Assembly: GCA_900128565.1 (NCBI GenBank)
Contig: LT635915.1
Coordinates: 1-64,000 of the forward strand
DNA length: 64,000 bases
Direction of reading: 5' to 3'
DNA from: Stramenopiles sp. TOSAG23-6
Lineage: Eukaryota; Sar
A program made the position numbers and the translations under genes. Shown in pieces: positions 19,474 to 29,904 of this stretch. The stretch's first letter is position 1, and every line of letters begins with the position of its first letter. The notes beneath the pieces were generated by a model. That model made no database searches. It was not told where the DNA came from and was given only the letters and a program-made list of their open reading frames with translations.

Positions 19474-21849
19474 ATGGGCAATGCAAATTTGAAGACTTTA
19501 GCAGGAGTTTATGATGCTGTATACGTTCGTGGCGACGATGGCCTTGGTAAATGGAGTACTGCAATGCATATTCAACTCCAAATCGCTCAAAATGGTACCT
19601 TTGTATATATAGAAAATGGTTTTGCTAATGACCCACGTGATAGCTTTGACACTGATCTAAGAAAGACCTCTAAAGTTGACGCAACGGATGCAACCCCTTC
19701 TAAAGTTTTGAAAGTTACAGAAATATTGACAGTTGGAATGTATGTTACAAGTTTGGTTGGTACGGGAAAAATTGTGGATATTCGCAACTCTGAAGATGGT
19801 GAAATCGTTGTGGTCCAACTTTCATTTGGGCTAGGTTTTTTCCAGCGCTCTTGTGTAAAAGTGATTCAGCCGTTATCGAATAATACAGACGATATTTCTG
19901 AGATAACTTCTACTGTTGAAACTACTATTGAATCAAATGATGGTGTAAAACTAATGTCAGCGGGTAAGTTTGCTGGAATATCAGATAGAATTCGTGTACT
20001 TGTTTCAGTTAGAGAAGGTGTAGCTGAAATACAAAGAAAAGGCGAATCATTCACAAAGTTAGGACTTGACTGTAATTTGGAAGCAGAAAAAGTTATGGAA
20101 CTTAGATGGCATGATATACCACCATTTGCTGGCGTAATACAGGAATCTGTTTGTGCTTTGAACCCCCCATTTAAAATAAATATACGTGTTGTCAATAAAG
20201 GTACTTCTCTTACGTACAGAAAAGGAAGACTAGCTGTCAAACTTTATAAAACTGGTACAGCTAAATGGGAGACAGAGGTGCAACCTCTATGGAACAAACT
20301 ACAACAGCTTACCGCGACACCTTTGCAGCGTGTTCCAATACCGATTGAGAAGCAATTAACGCTTCCAGGCGCTATTGACCACTATAAAAAATTGATTAAT
20401 TCAATGACAATGTATGATCCGTCGGTACAAGACAACATTGGCCTATTGCGGCAACAACGATCTCTTGAAAGAGACATGGAAATATCTGGTGCACCAGAGA
20501 ATGATATGGAAGACTTAGAAGGTTCTCCATCCAGTAATCTTTTAATTAAGAACCTTGACAAAGGTGGTGAACTGACTTCAGTTGAGGAACTGTGTATCGG
20601 ATTAAATGCATTACCAACAGGTCAGCGCGATACACCTCTTCCTCCTATAACGAGACCGGCACCAGTTAAAAGAGTAGGTATACTAACCTCCAAGAAGATG
20701 GTTGGCGATAGGCTGCTTTTGAACAGTAGAAAGCAACGTAGTAAAAAACGTGCTAAAGATGCTTTAAAAAATGAGAGCCTAGGTAATGTAGTATTACAGG
20801 CTCCACCTAGTTCCTTTGATAGTGTAGGATGGAATTGGAGTTCAAGTGCTATGTCAAGCCCCAAAAATGACACATCTAAAATTGAGTCCCCGATCAATAG
20901 CAACCCATTTGAATTTAATAGTAACACAAACAAAGTCACAAAAACGGATTACACAAATCAACTGAAATCCCCAAATGATGAAACTATCTTTGACGAAACC
21001 AAAAGAAGGTGCAAGACTTTCAAACAGGAACTCCCCGAAGAGAATACTTCCTTGATAGCGAGATCACACGAAGACGCTGAACGAGTCGCCATTGAAGCAG
21101 AAGAAGCTGGAATCAAAGCTTCACATGTTATAACAATGTCGAGTGTATTCACGGATGCTTATAAGGGTATGATTGGTAGAGCTGACGATGTTGTAGGTGT
21201 TTTATCAGGTGTAGCATTTTCGGCTGAGGCTCTTGTAGGATTAAAAAGTAGCAAAAATAGTTTGGAAGAAAATATGAAACAAACCAAAGATGTTAATAAT
21301 AAGGAAAATGCAGACGTAGTTATGACTGTCGAAACTCCCGTACATCCTATTTCGAATAAGCATCTTTCGGAAGACGGTCAAAATATATTCAACAACGAAA
21401 AAAATACAATTTTTGTTGGCGAAAAGTTGGAAGAACTTGTAGAATTAGAAGATACGTGGAAGATGATACTCTCAGAGGAAGAGCGGATTGTCTTCGATAA
21501 CAAAAGGACGGTTCTTCTTCAAGCTTTTGCTGGATGCGGAAATCTTGATAATGCCGAAGTTGCTTTGCCAATTATTGTTGCAGCTTTTCGTTCATTATCT
21601 GCTAGTTTTTTTGGTTATAGTGAGAAGGAAAATATTGATAAAACTGGAAGTGCTGTGTTGACACATGATGAAGGCGAGGTCGCTGAATCATGTCGTTCAT
21701 GGTGGACCGTTGAGTGTATCCATGATATTATTAATGGTGATACCATTCGCGAAGTAGACGCTTGGCACTGGATTAGAGCTGTATATATTCATTGGCGAAG
21801 TGCAGGTTTTTATGCAGACTTCAGCGTACCTCCTTTTTCCGAAAGATAA
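19474..21849 (+). CDS. Uncharacterised 791-aa protein with a possible Tudor/SH3-like barrel
   Basis: I do not recognise the family. The ATG at 19474 gives MGNANLK; Gly2 is present, but residue 6 is not Ser/Thr, so N-myristoylation is doubtful. At about residues 85-130 the pattern VGMYVTSLVGTGKIVDIR followed by EIVVVQLSFG and YVQ-like FFQRSCV looks like a small beta-barrel with a conserved GTGKI turn. Residues about 165-300 form a second ordered region. The middle is Ser/Asn-rich and basic (KKRAKDALKN). The last 150 residues are ordered again and Trp-rich at the end (WWTVECIHDI, DAWHWIRAVYIHWRS). It converges on the IQ protein with an 84-bp gap. Confidence 0.75.
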   Translation: MGNANLKTLAGVYDAVYVRGDDGLGKWSTAMHIQLQIAQNGTFVYIENGFANDPRDSFDTDLRKTSKVDATDATPSKVLKVTEILTVGMYVTSLVGTGKIVDIRNSEDGEIVVVQLSFGLGFFQRSCVKVIQPLSNNTDDISEITSTVETTIESNDGVKLMSAGKFAGISDRIRVLVSVREGVAEIQRKGESFTKLGLDCNLEAEKVMELRWHDIPPFAGVIQESVCALNPPFKINIRVVNKGTSLTYRKGRLAVKLYKTGTAKWETEVQPLWNKLQQLTATPLQRVPIPIEKQLTLPGAIDHYKKLINSMTMYDPSVQDNIGLLRQQRSLERDMEISGAPENDMEDLEGSPSSNLLIKNLDKGGELTSVEELCIGLNALPTGQRDTPLPPITRPAPVKRVGILTSKKMVGDRLLLNSRKQRSKKRAKDALKNESLGNVVLQAPPSSFDSVGWNWSSSAMSSPKNDTSKIESPINSNPFEFNSNTNKVTKTDYTNQLKSPNDETIFDETKRRCKTFKQELPEENTSLIARSHEDAERVAIEAEEAGIKASHVITMSSVFTDAYKGMIGRADDVVGVLSGVAFSAEALVGLKSSKNSLEENMKQTKDVNNKENADVVMTVETPVHPISNKHLSEDGQNIFNNEKNTIFVGEKLEELVELEDTWKMILSEEERIVFDNKRTVLLQAFAGCGNLDNAEVALPIIVAAFRSLSASFFGYSEKENIDKTGSAVLTHDEGEVAESCRSWWTVECIHDIINGDTIREVDAWHWIRAVYIHWRSAGFYADFSVPPFSER

Positions 21850-21933
21850 GAAATTCTGTATGCGTACTAGGGTATTCACAACTATAACTATTTTTTATAA
21901 ATATCAATAAATTAAATTAACGACAGCATTTTT

Positions 21934-24900
21934 TCAAAACTTTGATTGAGTATGTGATACGAAGTTACATTTACAACGAACTTTTCCGCATAGTAAACAC
22001 ATTGGTTGTTTTTTACGAGCAGCTCCTTCGTGAAGCTTTAGAGACCATGCGTGTACTCCGTGATTCAAGGTTTCTTTCATGACCTGATCTGTCCGATTAA
22101 ATTCTTCCCTCCATTTTGGATTTTTCTCTCCTCGCTGTAACTTAAGTTTCCAATTCAAAGCTTGTTTTCGTGCGGACATTAGCTTTTGCCACCTTTCTAA
22201 AATCATTTTCCTTGCAATTATATCCTTCGTAGAAACCGACGGCATTTTGATATCCGGATCTCGATTTGGTGATGGTTTGATATACTTCCCAAGTTTAGTT
22301 AGATGACGTTTAATTGTTGCTTTTCGTAGATCTTGGTCTTGTACACCCCATCTTACTTGCTGTGTTCGAACACGTCGGTCCCATTCTTGGCTAACCCTAT
22401 ATTCTACCTTTGTTATCTCTGATAAGCGAAGCATTTCTGTCTCACGAACATATTGCATTTCACATTCATCTAAGTCCATTTCCAATTCTTCTACCTGCAG
22501 CATCCATATTTCAATTTGCTCTTCGAAATTTCTAAGCTGAAATCTTTTACTTAGTAACTCTTCTGCACTCATCGCAGCGCGGTTCTGGAGTTGTTCCCAC
22601 TCACGCTCAAGTGCTTCCATCCAGCCTCGCTCAATATCTTCGTCTGTTAACTTGTCAATTTCATCTTCAACATCAGGTATCCTCTGCTGCATAGTTCTTC
22701 TGTGTTTCCGAAGACTTGATATTTGCCGCTCCACACGTCGTTTTACACGTCGAGCATACTTCAGGTCTTCTTGAAGATCAACACATTCATCCCTTATTTC
22801 TTGACCATCTTCTGTACATTCACGCAAGACACGCAAACCCCATTTTCGTTCTTGCAGAAACCTCTTTTCCTTTACCGCTCTTCTGGCGTACATACACCTT
22901 ATGCCACGTTGAAGTGTCATTGCAGCTTGTGATGCTAGACCTCTCGATACACGTATTTTAACGAAGAAATCACGCCGAGCAACCCATCCGCGATATAGAG
23001 CTTGTAGCGAAGCTGCAGCAAGACCCTTGTGTTGTAATGCCATCTTTTCCCATAGTTTAATCATGGTACGTTTTGCGAGAATCTGGCGCCATAAACCTTG
23101 CATCTTTGTTGCAGCGATGTTCTTATGGATGGTGTCACGAATTATTTTTCGAGTTAAATAACTACGGTACTTCGCTTGAACATGTAAAACTGCCGGAAGC
23201 ACAACATGATGGTGCCGTCGATATTGATATCGCTGGAATCGTAGGCATTTTGCAATATAACATCTTGCCATAGCTTGAAGCCGTGTTGCTGTTACTTCTT
23301 CCAGCTGTTTACGGCGTACTTTCCGTGCTTTCCTTCTGCCTAAGTACCCATTAAACAATCTTGATATCAATGAAGCATTTTTTGCCACACACTTCAACAT
23401 CGCTATTCTTTTTCGACCAAGGTAACTTCTATAAACTTTTTGAAGTAACTTAATTGCAGGCATTTCTTTTTTGCAATGATAAGCTTGCTTTGCCATTCTT
23501 TTCAAAGCTATCCAACCCAAATAGCTTCTCCATGCCTTCTGTATGATACACACTGAAGGGTATATAAAGACGTCAAAATATCGTCTGGCTATAACACGCT
23601 TAGTTTCATTTCTACCGCGATATCCACGCACGTATCTTTGAATTGTACGCGCAGCACGACCATAAATTTTCTCTCTTTCTAACCATTTCCGTGTTAATCT
23701 ACCTCGTATCATAGGCTGAATGAAGAGAACTGCCTTAAAAAATGCCAGTAATAGTGCCTTTGCTTGTTTCCTACTTTGCTTCGAACGATATGTTGACGAA
23801 AACATCACTGCAGCTTTAATCTTTAGGTATCGATAGTGCTTGAAAAAAACTCGAGCTTTATATGCTCGATATACTCTTTGTATTGTGAGGGTATGTCTAT
23901 TCCTTACAAGCCATTTTCGGACTTGCACGTGTGACTGCCGTCGTCTAAATAAATGTTGAAGTGATTTTGCTGCTAAAATGTACTGTCTGTCACTCTTGGA
24001 CATATTTTCATACTCGTTAATGGCGTTTCTACCTCGTGTAGTATTTTCATTGCTTGTAGTTGGTCTTTTAGCCTCAAAGATTGATTGTGCTTTCTTCACC
24101 CGACGAGACTTGTGCAAAAGTATTTTTTGTTGCTTTAGTTGTTTGGAAATGAGATCTTTAGCAACTTTACTCAAGCTATGATAAAAGACACCTACTTTTG
24201 AATTTTCACTATTATTTTCACTGTTTGTTACTGTTGATCCATGACGCGATATTTGCTTATATAGTTGTGACGATGTCGCGGAGCCGGAACGAGATGATAC
24301 TTCCCGGGTTAATTCCTCTTGAACTTCTATTTTTCTAAGAGCTTCCGGGTCCATTAGAGCAAGAAGTTCTTTTTTCCCTATTTTCCCCTTGACACTTTCA
24401 AGTTTTCCTTCTTCTAAGTGACTTTTTCCGAGGTGATGCTCGATTAAATTTCCATATTTACGTGGTTTCCACTCTGCCTTAGTCTGAAGTTTCAAGCTCA
24501 AAGTGAACCCAAAATTCCTAAAGTGAGGCAGATTTCGAACATTACTACCTACAATTCCAAATTTTCTCCAACTAGAGCACTGAAGCATTGATAAATCTTG
24601 GTGCGTAACTTTTATTTTTTTATTTTTCATAGGTTTTGGTTTTCTAGGATACGCTTTAACTTTCCAAACTTGCTTCATAAGTTCATTAAACACGATTTCA
24701 CATCGATCATAATAGTTTCTATATGAAAAGAAATCGCTCACAAGGTGAATATTAAAGGCTGTGGCTTTATGGTAAACTGGATCTGAATCTTGCGGTGGCT
24801 TATCTCGAGCTTTTGCAGCTTTTTCGCATGCACGATAACATTCTACTTCTGAAGTATAACTTCCGACAAATCGCTCAACAAACTCACCGCCTGAGTTAGG

Positions 24901-25686
24901 GCAACTCCATATTCGCCCTTCCCATCGTTGCGTAGTTTTGTTCTGTATTACTCCTCTATATCTCATTTTGTTATTCCCAATCCGCGATCTGTTCATTTCA
25001 TAATAACTTTGATTTTCTACTTTAATATACTCAATTTGTGGAATCACATTTGTTATCGTATTTTCTATTTCTTTCCGCAAATCTATTAGAAGTCTTCCAG
25101 TTTTACTTCTTCTTACATTGAAGCTATATGGATGATTTTTTAGTACTTTGATTTGTGCATTGTCTATTAGAGTTTTCGTATCATTTTTTGATAGCCTATT
25201 GGTATTATGGTTAGTTGTTCCTTTACTTTCACTTAGGGTTAGGGTTGTTCCTTTACTTTCACTTACACCATCACTAATATCTAATATCACTTCTGAACTT
25301 CTACTTTCATTAATATGATGTTTAAATAACATATCCCATGGAAGCGGTGTTTTCCTCAGGTGTTCTAGTGTCTGTTCTCTTGTTTCAAAGGCTAAGTCTA
25401 CATTATTGAGAGCAACAAGCCAATCACCGATAATAAGTCTATCACTAGCTTCTACAACACCTTTACCCATTGCAACGGGTAGCCATTTACCTATACAAAG
25501 TGTGGAGAATTGATCGGACCAGTCAAATGCAACACCAATAGGAAAACTCTGAGCCCTAATTAATACGTCGTGTAGTTGGGTTGACATAGGTGGTTTCTGG
25601 CCTGGGTACATTTGTTCCATTCCGTTGTTATCTGTGGTTGTTTTTTTGTGCGTCTCTGTGTCTGAAGTGTCAATTGATCTATTCAT
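21934..25686 (-). CDS. PDZ-like / AP2-like / multi-IQ motif protein
   Basis: 1250 aa. Near residues 40-125 is a PDZ-like module (IGDWLVALNNVDLAFETREQ). At about 240-295 a segment reads like an AP2/ERF DNA-binding domain: MRYRGVIQNKTTQRWEGRIW, then RFVGSYTSEVECYRACEKAA, with the YRGV start, the WEGRIW strand and a helix. From about 575 to 935 roughly twelve IQ motifs follow (for example TIQRYVRGYRGR, LLQKVYRSYLGRKR, SLQALYRGWVARRD), which bind calmodulin or light chains. A charged coiled coil spans about 940-1100 and the tail has CLLCGKVRCKC, a possible zinc knuckle. An in-frame 30-bp duplication (25214-25265) encodes SESKGTT twice. Multi-IQ coiled-coil proteins are common in cilia and cytoskeleton; the AP2-like part is unexpected there. 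Confidence 0.8.
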   Translation of the reverse strand: MNRSIDTSDTETHKKTTTDNNGMEQMYPGQKPPMSTQLHDVLIRAQSFPIGVAFDWSDQFSTLCIGKWLPVAMGKGVVEASDRLIIGDWLVALNNVDLAFETREQTLEHLRKTPLPWDMLFKHHINESRSSEVILDISDGVSESKGTTLTLSESKGTTNHNTNRLSKNDTKTLIDNAQIKVLKNHPYSFNVRRSKTGRLLIDLRKEIENTITNVIPQIEYIKVENQSYYEMNRSRIGNNKMRYRGVIQNKTTQRWEGRIWSCPNSGGEFVERFVGSYTSEVECYRACEKAAKARDKPPQDSDPVYHKATAFNIHLVSDFFSYRNYYDRCEIVFNELMKQVWKVKAYPRKPKPMKNKKIKVTHQDLSMLQCSSWRKFGIVGSNVRNLPHFRNFGFTLSLKLQTKAEWKPRKYGNLIEHHLGKSHLEEGKLESVKGKIGKKELLALMDPEALRKIEVQEELTREVSSRSGSATSSQLYKQISRHGSTVTNSENNSENSKVGVFYHSLSKVAKDLISKQLKQQKILLHKSRRVKKAQSIFEAKRPTTSNENTTRGRNAINEYENMSKSDRQYILAAKSLQHLFRRRQSHVQVRKWLVRNRHTLTIQRVYRAYKARVFFKHYRYLKIKAAVMFSSTYRSKQSRKQAKALLLAFFKAVLFIQPMIRGRLTRKWLEREKIYGRAARTIQRYVRGYRGRNETKRVIARRYFDVFIYPSVCIIQKAWRSYLGWIALKRMAKQAYHCKKEMPAIKLLQKVYRSYLGRKRIAMLKCVAKNASLISRLFNGYLGRRKARKVRRKQLEEVTATRLQAMARCYIAKCLRFQRYQYRRHHHVVLPAVLHVQAKYRSYLTRKIIRDTIHKNIAATKMQGLWRQILAKRTMIKLWEKMALQHKGLAAASLQALYRGWVARRDFFVKIRVSRGLASQAAMTLQRGIRCMYARRAVKEKRFLQERKWGLRVLRECTEDGQEIRDECVDLQEDLKYARRVKRRVERQISSLRKHRRTMQQRIPDVEDEIDKLTDEDIERGWMEALEREWEQLQNRAAMSAEELLSKRFQLRNFEEQIEIWMLQVEELEMDLDECEMQYVRETEMLRLSEITKVEYRVSQEWDRRVRTQQVRWGVQDQDLRKATIKRHLTKLGKYIKPSPNRDPDIKMPSVSTKDIIARKMILERWQKLMSARKQALNWKLKLQRGEKNPKWREEFNRTDQVMKETLNHGVHAWSLKLHEGAARKKQPMCLLCGKVRCKCNFVSHTQSKF

Positions 25687-26142
25687 AATTTGTGAAAGAT
25701 TCTTGATTGAATCACTTAGGCTCAGTATGTTGATGTCAACAGTTGCTCATGTGGTCAAATAAATTCGTGATAGAAATGCATTTCTTTTGCAGCAAAACTA
25801 ATTTTAAACTACAAAGAAGTAGTTTAGTGTAATTTGTAGTGAACACGACAGTTACGCACTCAATGGAAAACACGAAATCGGGATGATTTTTGACACGTGT
25901 GAGAATTATAAAAGAGTTGTTGTGAGGTACCTGTACTAGTAGTACTAATATTATGTGTATTGCTGTGGTTTTATCTGAAACATATTGCATTTACGTAAAT
26001 GCTGCATTATGCGACACTAGGAATTAGTATACATGTCAACCATTTATACAGAGTTATGTTAGTTTGTCTTTAAAATCGCTGCAGTTGTCTCTATATTATT
26101 TTAGTCGAGGGGTTAGTCTCAAAAGGACTGCAACTGAACTAA
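25687..26142. promoter_or_regulatory. Divergent promoter, multi-IQ and PPR genes
   Basis: The longest divergent spacer, 456 bp. TTTGAC at 25889-25894 overlaps CACGTG at 25894-25899. A GGTACC lies near 25926, with GTACTAGTAGTAC just downstream. An open frame at 25736-25990 on the minus strand is hydrophobic, has no family signature and is not called. Confidence 0.5.
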
Positions 26143-28221
26143 ATGTTTCGACATATTCAGGTTAATTGTCTTCGAAGAAGCTTTCATGTTGCACCTTTTT
26201 TCCATCCACAAATGCGATATTCTGTGATGAATAATAATAGATTGCTTTATAGAATGATCAGTATGAATACACTTAGTAAGTTGGAGTTTTTATATATGGT
26301 CTCGCGCAACTCGTCTCATAAAGTTCATTTTCCGAGAAAACTTACTTTTGCCCTCCAACCTTCCAAAACATCATCTATATTAGAAAATAAGACAAATCGA
26401 TTCATCAATACAATATCTAGTCGTAGATGGGATAGACAGAAATTACTGAATGAATCAAAAGATAAACGGAAACATAGTAGTAGTGAATGTACTAAAGAAA
26501 TCACTCAAAAGCCTGAAAGCTCTACACCACTGAGTATGGCACGCTGCAGCGCTCTCCGACGTTACTTAGATGAAGGAGACGAAGACGGTGTTGCACGTGC
26601 GTACAATTTGTTTGATCGTCTTCTTGCTGCTGATGAAGCTAATGTCTATCAATGTAATGAAATTGTAAGATATTATCGCTGGAGTCCAGAAGCAATTAAC
26701 GAAGTGTTGTGCTTAATGAAGTGTAAGAATATTTTTCCAAATGTTGCTACATATACAATGCTTATGCAATCGTTTATTAGAGTAGGTAACTACAAAGAAG
26801 CAAATACAGTGTTGAATGTTATGAAGCATAATAATATGTCAGAACACGAAATATTGACAACNGAGATTTTATCAAAACGAGCGTATGGTTCACAAAATAG
26901 TTATTCCGTTCTTCATACACTGCTGCAGAGGTTTGATAGAGATAGTAAATTACATGCAAATATATTTTTCATGTGTCTTTTACAAAATGGTCTATTACAT
27001 TCTTCTCATGTTGAACTAATGTTTTCTAAATGCATGAGTGTAGAAGAAATAATTACTAGAATTGAACAGATAAAAAATGCAAATGAAACTGCCGTGTTGA
27101 ATACAGAGTGTTACAATATACTTATCACGAAATATCAGCTCTTAGGACAATATAGTAAAGCAAAAAGTGTAGTAAATAATGAAATGTATGCTTTAGGAAT
27201 CCTACCGAATGATGCCACATATAAATCATTAAAAAGAAAAAAAGGTGTTTTGTCGCAACTTCGTATAGTAGAGCTTAGTCGATTGTGTGATCCACGACTT
27301 GATAATATTGCTATAGATGAAGCAATGAGACTTTTTGCTGCTTTATTTGTTTTAGATGAAACATGTGAACAATTGAACCAACATATGGCTACTTTATGTA
27401 GTACGTGTACGTTGACTGAAGCATTAATTCGAGAAATTATACTTGCTGCAAATAATATTGGGTCATCTCCAAGTCTAGATAAATTTAGTGAATTTAGAGA
27501 TCAAATAGTAAAGTGTGGGAATGTTGATGCTGTACAGTCATTTGATAATGTTATAGATACGGGAAATATTAATCATTTGAAACTGCAATATAATGAATGT
27601 ACAATACAACATTCATTTGAAACGCCGATAGCAATAGCTGATTATCCTTATAATTCTTTACGTAATATAATTAATGATGTCCATGCGACTCAATATAAAT
27701 ATTTGTGTATTGATAAATGTAAACTAAATAGTAGGAATATCATGAACAATAATAATACAAACAAAATTAATAGTAAAACCATTAAAAATAGAAAGAGTAG
27801 AAAAACCATAAAAAATAGTAAGAGTAGAAAAACAAGTAAACACCAAACAGAAACAAATACTAACACTTTGAATCAAGGTAATTATATGACACATGTAATC
27901 AACAAAAGTAGCAAATCAAGTGATACGGTGAAACAAATGCGTCAAAGACATGAAAATATTGAAAATAATATTAATTTGAAGTATACAAATACCGTTAGCA
28001 AATATAATACACCATTGAAAACTAAATCTGGTTTCTATACAAAAGAGAATTCAGACACCAAGAAAACATTGATCAAAGTATTAAATAAAAATAAAGCATT
28101 AATGCGTCGATTATCATATGTGGAGAGACAACGAAAACGACATGCAGCATGGGTGAAACAATCTCGTTCTAAACGTAGATACTACCACAGACATAGTCAA
28201 CAACATAAGAATAAAGTATGA
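26143..28221 (+). CDS. Pentatricopeptide-repeat protein, probably mitochondrial
   Basis: 692 aa. The first 100 residues are rich in Arg, Ser and His with almost no acidic residues (MFRHIQVNCLRRSFHVAPFF), typical of a mitochondrial presequence. PPR-type helical pairs appear near residues 200-240 (NVATYTMLMQSFIRVGNYKE) and 325-370 (TECYNILITKYQLLGQYSKA), with weaker ones between. PPR proteins bind organelle RNA for processing or translation. The C-terminal 170 residues are Lys/Asn/Arg-rich, low-complexity, and contain a 27-bp in-frame duplication (27781-27834). An N at 26862 hides one residue. The target transcript cannot be inferred. Confidence 0.8.
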   Translation: MFRHIQVNCLRRSFHVAPFFHPQMRYSVMNNNRLLYRMISMNTLSKLEFLYMVSRNSSHKVHFPRKLTFALQPSKTSSILENKTNRFINTISSRRWDRQKLLNESKDKRKHSSSECTKEITQKPESSTPLSMARCSALRRYLDEGDEDGVARAYNLFDRLLAADEANVYQCNEIVRYYRWSPEAINEVLCLMKCKNIFPNVATYTMLMQSFIRVGNYKEANTVLNVMKHNNMSEHEILTXEILSKRAYGSQNSYSVLHTLLQRFDRDSKLHANIFFMCLLQNGLLHSSHVELMFSKCMSVEEIITRIEQIKNANETAVLNTECYNILITKYQLLGQYSKAKSVVNNEMYALGILPNDATYKSLKRKKGVLSQLRIVELSRLCDPRLDNIAIDEAMRLFAALFVLDETCEQLNQHMATLCSTCTLTEALIREIILAANNIGSSPSLDKFSEFRDQIVKCGNVDAVQSFDNVIDTGNINHLKLQYNECTIQHSFETPIAIADYPYNSLRNIINDVHATQYKYLCIDKCKLNSRNIMNNNNTNKINSKTIKNRKSRKTIKNSKSRKTSKHQTETNTNTLNQGNYMTHVINKSSKSSDTVKQMRQRHENIENNINLKYTNTVSKYNTPLKTKSGFYTKENSDTKKTLIKVLNKNKALMRRLSYVERQRKRHAAWVKQSRSKRRYYHRHSQQHKNKV

Positions 28222-28316
28222 TATTGCAAACTCTGTGATTTAATTATAATAATAAATCTAAATTTTCATAGATTAGAAAAAAATGTAGGATTTAACTTTT
28301 CTATGTTGATATTTTT

Positions 28317-29654
28317 TCAAGAAATCAATGCTTTAGTTTCATCCTCCAGATACATTGCAGAATTTAATGGCGCGAGTGTTGACATTTCAACTACTGGAAT
28401 ACTTTGATCCATATCACAATCAATACTTTGACGCATTCGTGCAATCACTGGATAAACCTCTGTAACGATAGAATGCTTTGGAAAAGCGGTGATTGTTGGA
28501 AGCTCCTCATTTTTCACAGTGGCTTCTTCTTGAACTAATTCAACAACACTTTGTTTTTCATCTTGTGGGATAATTTGTAATTTCCTCGAGTTAAATTGCG
28601 TTGTAAACCAATTTTCAATACGCTTATCCAAAGCATAAACAAATACACCTAAACAAACTCCAATTGTACCAATTACTTTAACAGGATTCATGCATTGAGC
28701 TTTATCATGAGAGCAGAATATGAAGTGACTGAACACAAATACAGCTGTGGCTTGTAATGCTTTGTTAATACCCGAACTAACAGCAGCGACTTTACCAAAG
28801 GATACAACATAATAAAAACCAATTTGATGAAGTCCATCAACAATTAAAATGATTAGAAATAATCCAATCGAATATAATGGAGATGCCTTTGTTTCACCTA
28901 AAGTGTCTTCCACAGCTTTCATAGGCTCAGTGACAAAATTCCTCCAATTTGGAAGTGCAACAAGTGCCAAATATACTAAGCATACGACAGATTCCATAAG
29001 ACTCACAACAAGTAACATACATGTTTGCGATAATACTGGTTTTTTATCTATTTTGGAACTAACAAGGGTGGAATTTGGGTCTCTCATGAATTCTGCGCTA
29101 AGTAAACTGTACATAGTACCATATGAACATGTTGCACCGATAGCAAATGCTATTCCAGTTGTAGTACGATTTCCTTTGCCCTNCTCATCATCACCTAATT
29201 GCCCCAGTGCTGACAACGCAACACAAAATGTTATCAGGATAAGGGCGATCCAACGAAGCCTTGAAACATCATATCCTAAGTAATATTTATTCAAAATTGC
29301 AATATATACTACTATTACGGAGTAAATAACGATGAAGATGCCAGAACCAATTAGTGCAACACTTACTTGAGTACAAACTGCACCAAGCATATCTAGCAGT
29401 GCAAAGTGCCAAAAACTTTTTAAAAGAACCTTAAAACCATATTGTTGGATTGTATCGAGATTCCCTTTAATGAAAATAGTGCACAGTACACTGCCTAGTG
29501 GTACAGCGGCTGCCAAAAGATTATTTTCAGATCGTTTTCCAAAACCAGTTTCATCGAGCTCATAAGAGATAAGTAACTGAACAACACCAGTCCAGAGAAA
29601 TGTGAAATTACTCCATAATAGAGTCCCGCGTGGAATTACTTTATCCCTCGACAT
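28317..29654 (-). CDS. DMT-superfamily (SLC35/EamA-like) membrane transporter
   Basis: 445 aa with about ten hydrophobic helices, the usual count for drug/metabolite transporters and nucleotide-sugar-type SLC35 carriers. The C-terminal half contains the pair of helices around VDGLHQIGFYYVVSFGKVAA and GINKALQATAVFVFSHF, where SLC35F/EamA proteins have a conserved substrate-facing stretch. A hydrophilic tail of about 95 residues faces one side. Substrate is unknown; nucleotide sugar, thiamine or other metabolites are possible in this superfamily. An N at 29183 falls in a loop. Start at 29654 is the first ATG, 250 bp from the divergent prefoldin gene. Confidence 0.75.
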   Translation of the reverse strand: MSRDKVIPRGTLLWSNFTFLWTGVVQLLISYELDETGFGKRSENNLLAAAVPLGSVLCTIFIKGNLDTIQQYGFKVLLKSFWHFALLDMLGAVCTQVSVALIGSGIFIVIYSVIVVYIAILNKYYLGYDVSRLRWIALILITFCVALSALGQLGDDEXGKGNRTTTGIAFAIGATCSYGTMYSLLSAEFMRDPNSTLVSSKIDKKPVLSQTCMLLVVSLMESVVCLVYLALVALPNWRNFVTEPMKAVEDTLGETKASPLYSIGLFLIILIVDGLHQIGFYYVVSFGKVAAVSSGINKALQATAVFVFSHFIFCSHDKAQCMNPVKVIGTIGVCLGVFVYALDKRIENWFTTQFNSRKLQIIPQDEKQSVVELVQEEATVKNEELPTITAFPKHSIVTEVYPVIARMRQSIDCDMDQSIPVVEMSTLAPLNSAMYLEDETKALIS

Positions 29655-29904
29655 TTTGAAATGATTAAGCTTTTTTTCAAAGGTTTAAGTTTTGAAGAGT
29701 CTAATGATATATTAGCAAGTTACCTCGCAGAGGAGAGAGAAGAATGTCATTTAATTCTCATTCATTTTTACTATTTTGATGGCCAATCAGATTCTGATTG
29801 CTTGCATTGCCACGTGTCACTGTCACACACACATTGGCCGCCATTTTTTCTACACTTCCCAGTAGCTAATAGACCATTTTTCACTACTATATTGATTTTA
29901 TAAC
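29655..29904. promoter_or_regulatory. Divergent promoter, DMT transporter and prefoldin 4
   Basis: 250 bp. A CCAAT box (29783-29787, in GGCCAATCAG), CACGTG (29811-29816) and a reverse CCAAT (ATTGGCCGCC, near 29828) lie within about 55 bp, some 70-120 bp upstream of the prefoldin start. Confidence 0.55.

Noticed and set aside
19214-19492. 92-codon open frame after the tandem repeats
   Set aside because: Starts with TTG, overlaps the start of the real gene at 19474 and shows no family signature.
25736-25990. 84-codon minus-strand frame in a divergent promoter
   Set aside because: Hydrophobic, with no motif; it would overlap the promoter elements and break strand alternation.
29661-29903. 80-codon plus-strand frame upstream of prefoldin 4
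   Set aside because: It covers the CCAAT and CACGTG elements and ends just before the prefoldin ATG; probably promoter sequence that is open by chance.
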